This document shows, piece by piece, positions 59,430-64,000 of a stretch of DNA of 64,000 bases (positions within the stretch are counted from its first letter, which is position 1; every line of letters starts with the position of its first letter). This DNA comes from Zizania palustris. Lineage: Eukaryota > Streptophyta > Magnoliopsida > Poales > Poaceae. Below the pieces are notes generated by a model. It was not told the DNA's origin and searched no databases. It saw only the letters and a list, made by a program, of their open reading frames with translations. The stretch lies in NCBI GenBank assembly GCA_019279435.1, contig JAAALK010000286.1, positions 48,990,289 to 49,054,288 on the forward strand, written 5' to 3'. The position numbers and the translations under genes are program-made.

Positions 59430-59724
59430 CTCCCTCCGGTGTACTAATATTTGTCGTTCTGGCCTTATTGCTAGAGTGGAGAATTAGTAGTCGTTTTACA
59501 CTCCCAATGAAGCATTTATACCATGAGAACGAAACCCGAGGCAAAAAAACTCACGTGAGTGGCTGGCAGAAATCGAATCCCGCACCGCTTCACTTGAGAA
59601 TCGGGCTAGTAACCAATTGAGATGGTAAAGTTTGCTATACAAGTAGGACAATGAGTCATACTTAATATCTCCTTGGTATGCGAGATCCTGTCCAAAATGA
59701 CAACTATTAGTACACCGGAGGGAG
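59430..59724. mobile_element. Stowaway (Tc1/mariner) MITE, TSD TA
   Basis: The ends CTCCCTCCGGTGTACTAATA and the complement, ending TATTAGTACACCGGAGGGAG-like (CTATTAGTACACCGGAGGGAG minus one base), are inverted and flanked by TA. CTCCCTCCG is the standard Stowaway start. The middle contains AATCGAATCCCGCACCG, similar to a tRNA B-box, but no tRNA fold is supported. Confidence 0.88.
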
Positions 59725-60320
59725 TAGGTCCAAAAATGGACTCACAAACTTGTGCTAAAAGCAGTCTTAATACTATACTTCATTTTAAACATGATTTCAT
59801 GTATTCTTTTCTTATTTATCCGCATTAAATATAATGCGGAGAGTAAAAATAGAGTGAGAAATGAGGAGGAGATCGTCAAATGTATAGTCGTCTAAAATGT
59901 AAAATACAAAACGACTTATTTTATATAGCTTTTGATATAAATCTAAAATAACTTCCTGAAAATTGGGGGACTAATTTATTTAGCATTAAATATTATAATA
60001 TATAGGATAAAAGATGATATGATAATTTATTAAATTATAAATGATAAGAAAACTAATGATTTGTTTAGTATATATGTAGTTACGATACTTATATTGAATT
60101 TAGAGTTTGTGTGGTAAATATAGTGGATTAATTTTTTTAATTATTAAATAAAATCGGACTGCTCATCTAAATACATATAATCCATCCATATCTTCAGACC
60201 AAGAATTTCTTAAAATTAAATTTTGTCATCTTAAAAATAGATCTTAAATCTTATATGAGATCTAGTTGTACACAACATTTAAAATGTTATTAAATTAGTA
60301 GATGCATATTGCGACAGTTA
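59725..60320. other. AT-rich intergenic DNA
   Basis: No gene or defined repeat is seen. TTA at 60318-60320 is the left duplication of the next MITE. Confidence 0.35.
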
Positions 60321-60857
60321 TGGTGTATTTGGTTGAGCCGTGAATTCTGAAAAAAACTGTTGTCAGATGTAAACTGTGAACTGTAGAAAAACTGAAAGTT
60401 CTTTGGTTGGAGTAGCTATGGATTTTTGTTTTGATAGTAATGTCTGTAATACTCATATGTTTAGTTGCACTATTAATATGCACTCAATATAAACACCGAC
60501 TTTTTAATGATATCTATTTAGATCATTGTTGTTATAAGAAAACTAAAATAAAATTATTTATAACTGAAATATATTTATGTTTTCCAACAATCATATATTA
60601 ATTTTTATTCTTAGAAAACTATTTAGTTTCAAGTACTCTTATATCAACAGAAGGATATTTCATTAATGACAAATGTGGGTAATTTCTACCAAAAGTTGAC
60701 TGCGAGAATCTGTGGAATATGGGGTAGCCCTAACTTCCTGTTTGCACTACAAAAATCTGCAGATTCTATAAAAGCTAGGTGGCCAAAAAAACTGTTTGAT
60801 TCAGACTCTAACTTTCGAGCCAAGAAGCTAGTTCAAAAATCTGGACCAAATTGATAC
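60321..60857. mobile_element. Tourist/Harbinger-like MITE, second copy of the 2093-2574 family
   Basis: The left end TGGTGTATTTGGTTGAGCCG and right part CCAAGAAGCTAGTTCAAAAA, followed by CCAAATTGATAC, match the inverted sequence of 2093-2574, including AATCTGCAGATTCT and GCTAGGTGGCCAAAA. TTA flanks both sides (60318-60320 and 60858-60860). A shared inner palindrome AATCTGCAGATT is kept in both copies. Confidence 0.78.
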
Positions 60858-61021
60858 TTAAATATAGAAGCTAGTGGTTTTAATATATAATTTGAAGAAT
60901 ATAAAAACTATCTATTGTGTTTAATATTGTTACTTTCCTATTACAATAATAAAACATATACATCATAAGCCCACGTGCATTAAAGGTTGCTGGTGGGCAA
61001 ATGACCTAAATAGAACTTCTA

Positions 61022-63158
61022 CACTACGGTAAAACCTAAATTCGTTGAGTATCAAAATTTTTGTCGAGTGTATTATTTTTGACATTCGGCAAACTATAAA
61101 CACTCGGCAAAAAGTACTAACGGACGTTGTGACAGCGTTCTTGCGCGGGCAAAAAAAATTTCAAGTTTGTCGAGTGTATTTTGAAAAACACATGACAAAC
61201 CCCTAACAATTATGTGAACCTTGTTTTGACCTATGTGATATTTTCAATTTGGTACACACAAAATACAAAATATATTATACAACCTAAAAATTTTACATTT
61301 TTAGTTATGTTTGATATTTTTAATTTGTTAAGTATGTTTCTAGTAATTAAATTGAAATAGGTGAATTTTGAACTACAAATACCTAAAATAATGAACAAAA
61401 AATTATAGAAAAATCATATCCATATTTGTTAGTATATTTTGAGTTCTTGTGCACTAAAGTGAAAAATATTAAAAAAAACTAGGTTGCGACACTTTATCAG
61501 CAACATGGAACTTAATAGTTTTTTAATTCTAAAAAAATCAAGTAAAGTCTAAAAAACTTATCATGGTGTTATGATATGATACATAGATGTTGTGATAAAA
61601 AAATAAAAATATTTCGATAAAGTTGTCACGTAGGATGCTAAGAAACTCGATATTATCAAAGGATGAGATAGGTTTTAGTGAAGGAATGTGTTAGGTTTGA
61701 AAGTAATTTGATGATTAGTTCTTTGTTTGAACTTGATTTTTTTCTATGATAAAAATACAACATAAATTATGTCATGAAAAATTGGTATTTTGCTAAGTCA
61801 GATTACTATTTTTTTAATTTATTAAGTGTATTTTCAAGATTTAAATCAAAATAGGCTAAATTTGAACTGCAAGTGCATGAAATAATAAACCAAAATTTAT
61901 AGAAAAATCATATTAATTTGTTAAGTTTATTTTTAGTTCTTGTCCACTGAATTGTAAGAAAATATGAACAATCTAGGTTATGGCACTCCATCGGCATCGT
62001 GAAGCTTAATAGTTTTTTAATTCTAAAAAATCAAATGAAGTCTAAAACATTGTAGTTTTCATGGTGTTGTGATATGATATATAGATGTTGTAATAAAAAT
62101 TTAAAAATATATTGAGAAAGTTGTCGCATAGAGTGTTTAGAAATTAGGGAGATTTTGAGAGGAGGAATTAGGGTTTAGATAAGAAATAAGATAAGTTTGA
62201 AAACAAATTGATGGTTAAATATTTGTTTGAACTTGAAACTTTTTCTATTATCAAAATACAACGTATCATATCCTATGATTTTTTTTGTATTTTTCCAGGT
62301 GAGATAGTTATTTTAATTTATTAATTGAATTTCTATAATGTAATTTGAAAATGTTTGGCAAAATTTTTCAAGAAAAAGAATGAAAATAACATTTCACGGT
62401 ATTTTAAAAAATGGAAAAAAACTTTGCCAAGTGTAAGATTTGAGACACTTGGCAAACCCTCGGCACACACCTAAAATTTGCTTCCCTGCACTCTAAACTT
62501 GAATCAGCGCACGTTACTCGCCAAACTAATTTCAATGCGTGAATTTTTTTTTGACATTAAAAACAGTCCCCTCTCTCCTCCCTCTTCCCTTAAATTTTCA
62601 TCTCGTCCTCCCTCTTCCCTTCACCACCACCAAGTTCCGCCGCTACCATCGCCCAACGCCGTTTCGCCCCACCGCGTACCCCTGTACCGCCCTGTATGGC
62701 TCCCCTGCCCTGCTTGGAGTTGCCCCCGCATGGCCCCGCTAGTCCGCCTGACCTCATCGCCCTGCATCGCCATCCCATCGTTTCCCTAGCCCCGTCGTGC
62801 CTAGCCATGCCCTGCTCTGGCGTCGCGTCATGCCCCGACGCCCCATCCCACTATGGTTCCACCTAGCGCCCTTCCCCTGCGCCACACCGTGAGGCGTCCC
62901 GGCCCGGGTCAGCTCCACATGGTGCCCCACCTCGCCATGCTGCGCCGTAGCCGCATGACGTTGCACCGCACCCACCAAGTGTTTGACACTTGGCAAACTC
63001 GCCGGCATCTTCATTTGTGCACCGTAAATTTACTTTTGTTCGCCAAGTGCCCTAACAAAAAATACTTGGCAAACTCATATTCGTCGATGACGGCTTCGTT
63101 GAGTATTATTTGCCGAGTGCAACACTCGGTGAAGCCAAATATATGTTTTTCGGTAGTG
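61022..63158. mobile_element. Non-autonomous CACTA element, 2.1 kb
   Basis: The ends CACTACGGTAAAACC and the complement of TTTTTCGGTAGTG are inverted, with a perfect 3-bp duplication CTA (61019-61021 and 63159-63161). Subterminal words such as TTTGTCGAGTGTA, CACTCGGCAAA and TTGCCGAGTGCAACACTCGG mark the TTTGCCGAGTG family. The interior holds an internal duplication with a period of about 490 bp (from about 61300 and again from about 61790, sharing TAATAGTTTTTTAATTCTAA and TCATGGTGTT) and a GC-rich block (62560-63010). No transposase is left. Confidence 0.9.
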
Positions 63159-63285
63159 CTATATTATTGTTACAGTATTAGACAGTGGATTTACAGTGTA
63201 TTACATGTATGTTGGCGTTTGTTTTTAATAGAAGTATAATAAGATCAAAGATTTATCATGTTCTCTATATCTTTGAATTTAATAA

Positions 63286-63425
63286 GGAAATATTGATCAT
63301 ATACTCTCCATTTAGATGGAAATTGAGGATTACCCTCGTGGCCCACATGTTGTTGACCTATACGGACCTCGCATGTCATTGAGATGTGATGAATAAATTC
63401 TCAATGTTCATCTAAAGAGTGGGTA
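63286..63425. mobile_element. MITE (GATCATATACTC family), copy 3, cut by a CACTA insertion
   Basis: It starts GGAAATATTGATCATATACT and continues with CATTTAGATGGAAATTGAGG, then the complement arm TCAATGTTCATCTAAAGAGT. It stops at GGGTA (63425), where the other copies continue TATGATCAATTTTTCC; the CACTA element starting at 63426 has replaced or displaced the end. Confidence 0.72.
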
Positions 63426-64000
63426 CACAACGGGAGAAACATCCTTTGCCGAGTGCAACATGCACTCGGCAAAGCCTTAAATCCTCTCGGCAAAAATTTC
63501 ACCGAGGGTTGCACTCGGCAACAAATACACGGCAAACATCCTCTCGGCGAACCCACCTTCGCCGAGTGTTTTTCATCGGGCACTCGGCGAAGGGTTCGCC
63601 GAGTGCCAAAAGTAGCACTCGGTAAAAAAAAAGTGACTTCACGGTTTGAAAACGGCGGATGTTTTGCCGAGTGTCAAAATGTGACACTCGGCAAAGTTTA
63701 CAACCACAAAAAAAAAACGGCGGGCTGCCGCACACGCTACGGGCAGCCGGGGGCGGCGGTGCAACGCCGGCAGGGGGCGGCGGGGCGGCGCCGGCGGGGG
63801 CCGGGGCGGCGGGGCGACGCCGGCGGGGGGCCGGGGCGGCGGGGCGACACCGGCGGGCGGCGGTCAGGGGCGGTGGGGCGGCGGGGCGACGCCGGGGCGG
63901 AGGGGTAGGGGGCCGGGACGGCGGGGCGACGCCGGTGGAGGGCCGGGGCGGCGGGGCGACGCCGGCCGAGGGCGGGGCGGATGCGGGGCGGCGGTTGGGC
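63426..64000. mobile_element. Left end of another CACTA element, running off the window
   Basis: It begins CACAACGGGAGAAACATCC, a mutated CACTACCGG-type end, and continues with dense subterminal repeats: TTTGCCGAGTGCAACATGCA, CACTCGGCAAAG, TTCGCCGAGTG and CACTCGGCGAAGG. At least ten such words occur by 63700 in both orientations. The right end and any genes lie beyond the window. Confidence 0.8.
63720..64000. repeat. GC-rich minisatellite, unit about 27-30 bp
   Basis: Units of the type GGGGCGGCGGGGCGACGCCGG, followed by CGGGGGGCC, repeat with small changes at about 63777, 63802, 63833, 63871, 63919 and 63943 and continue past the window (the unit is quoted here one base long only to show its core). 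It lies just inside the CACTA subterminal repeats, as does the GC-rich block in the other two CACTA elements. Confidence 0.8.

Noticed and set aside
59570..59640. tRNA-like word AATCGAATCCCGCACCG within the Stowaway element
   Set aside because: It resembles a tRNA B-box, but no matching A-box or cloverleaf is present.
1..64000. CRISPR arrays, bacterial operons, phage genes
   Set aside because: Nothing of the kind is present; the regular repeats are transposon subterminal arrays and minisatellites of a plant genome.

Overview
This is a stretch of plant nuclear genome, almost certainly from a grass. Evidence: multi-exon genes with GT-AG introns, GC-rich first exons, and abundant grass-type transposons (CACTA elements with TTTGCCGAGTG or CTAACTTCCGTCGG subterminal repeats, Tourist and Stowaway MITEs, hAT, Mutator-like, LTR and L1 remnants). 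The protein sequences look panicoid, possibly Andropogoneae, but I cannot name the species. A 1,000-base run of N (53573-54572) shows this is an assembled scaffold.

Six ordinary host genes are well supported: an alkaline (phyto)ceramidase (3286-6832, -), CDT2/denticleless, the WD40 substrate receptor of CRL4 (23605-26730, -), Pescadillo (28939-35201, +), plastid adenylosuccinate synthetase (36119-40480, +), the NatB catalytic subunit NAA20 (41331-43954, -) and an F-box/LysM protein (46595-48147, +). A seventh is a short secreted cysteine-rich peptide gene (55113-55409, -), whose probable tandem twin is hidden by the N gap. A broken copy of a nuclear gene for plastid ribosomal protein L5 lies at 10590-12060 (-).

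Layout. 1-3285: repeats. 3286-7900: ceramidase, with a complete TRIM retrotransposon in its intron. 8369-9186: a MITE split by a hAT element. 10590-12060: L5 pseudogene carrying a tiny TRIM whose internal part is only 58 bp. 12756-21703: a complete 8.9-kb CACTA transposon with decayed TnpD and TnpA-like genes, a nested element, and a long hairpin just upstream of TnpD. 23605-48147: the gene-rich core. 48407-64000: mostly transposons, with the cysteine-rich peptide gene, a 2.1-kb non-autonomous CACTA and the start of another CACTA at the right edge.

The host genes are unrelated housekeeping genes and do not form a pathway. CDT2 and Pescadillo are divergent and share about 2.2 kb of upstream sequence, with an E2F-like site near CDT2 and a TATA box plus telo-box at Pescadillo. 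I found no clear new multi-gene system. The best leads are the CACTA hairpin with strand-biased wobble changes, the hidden cysteine-rich peptide duplicate, an apparent double frameshift in CDT2, and the precisely bounded miniature elements.
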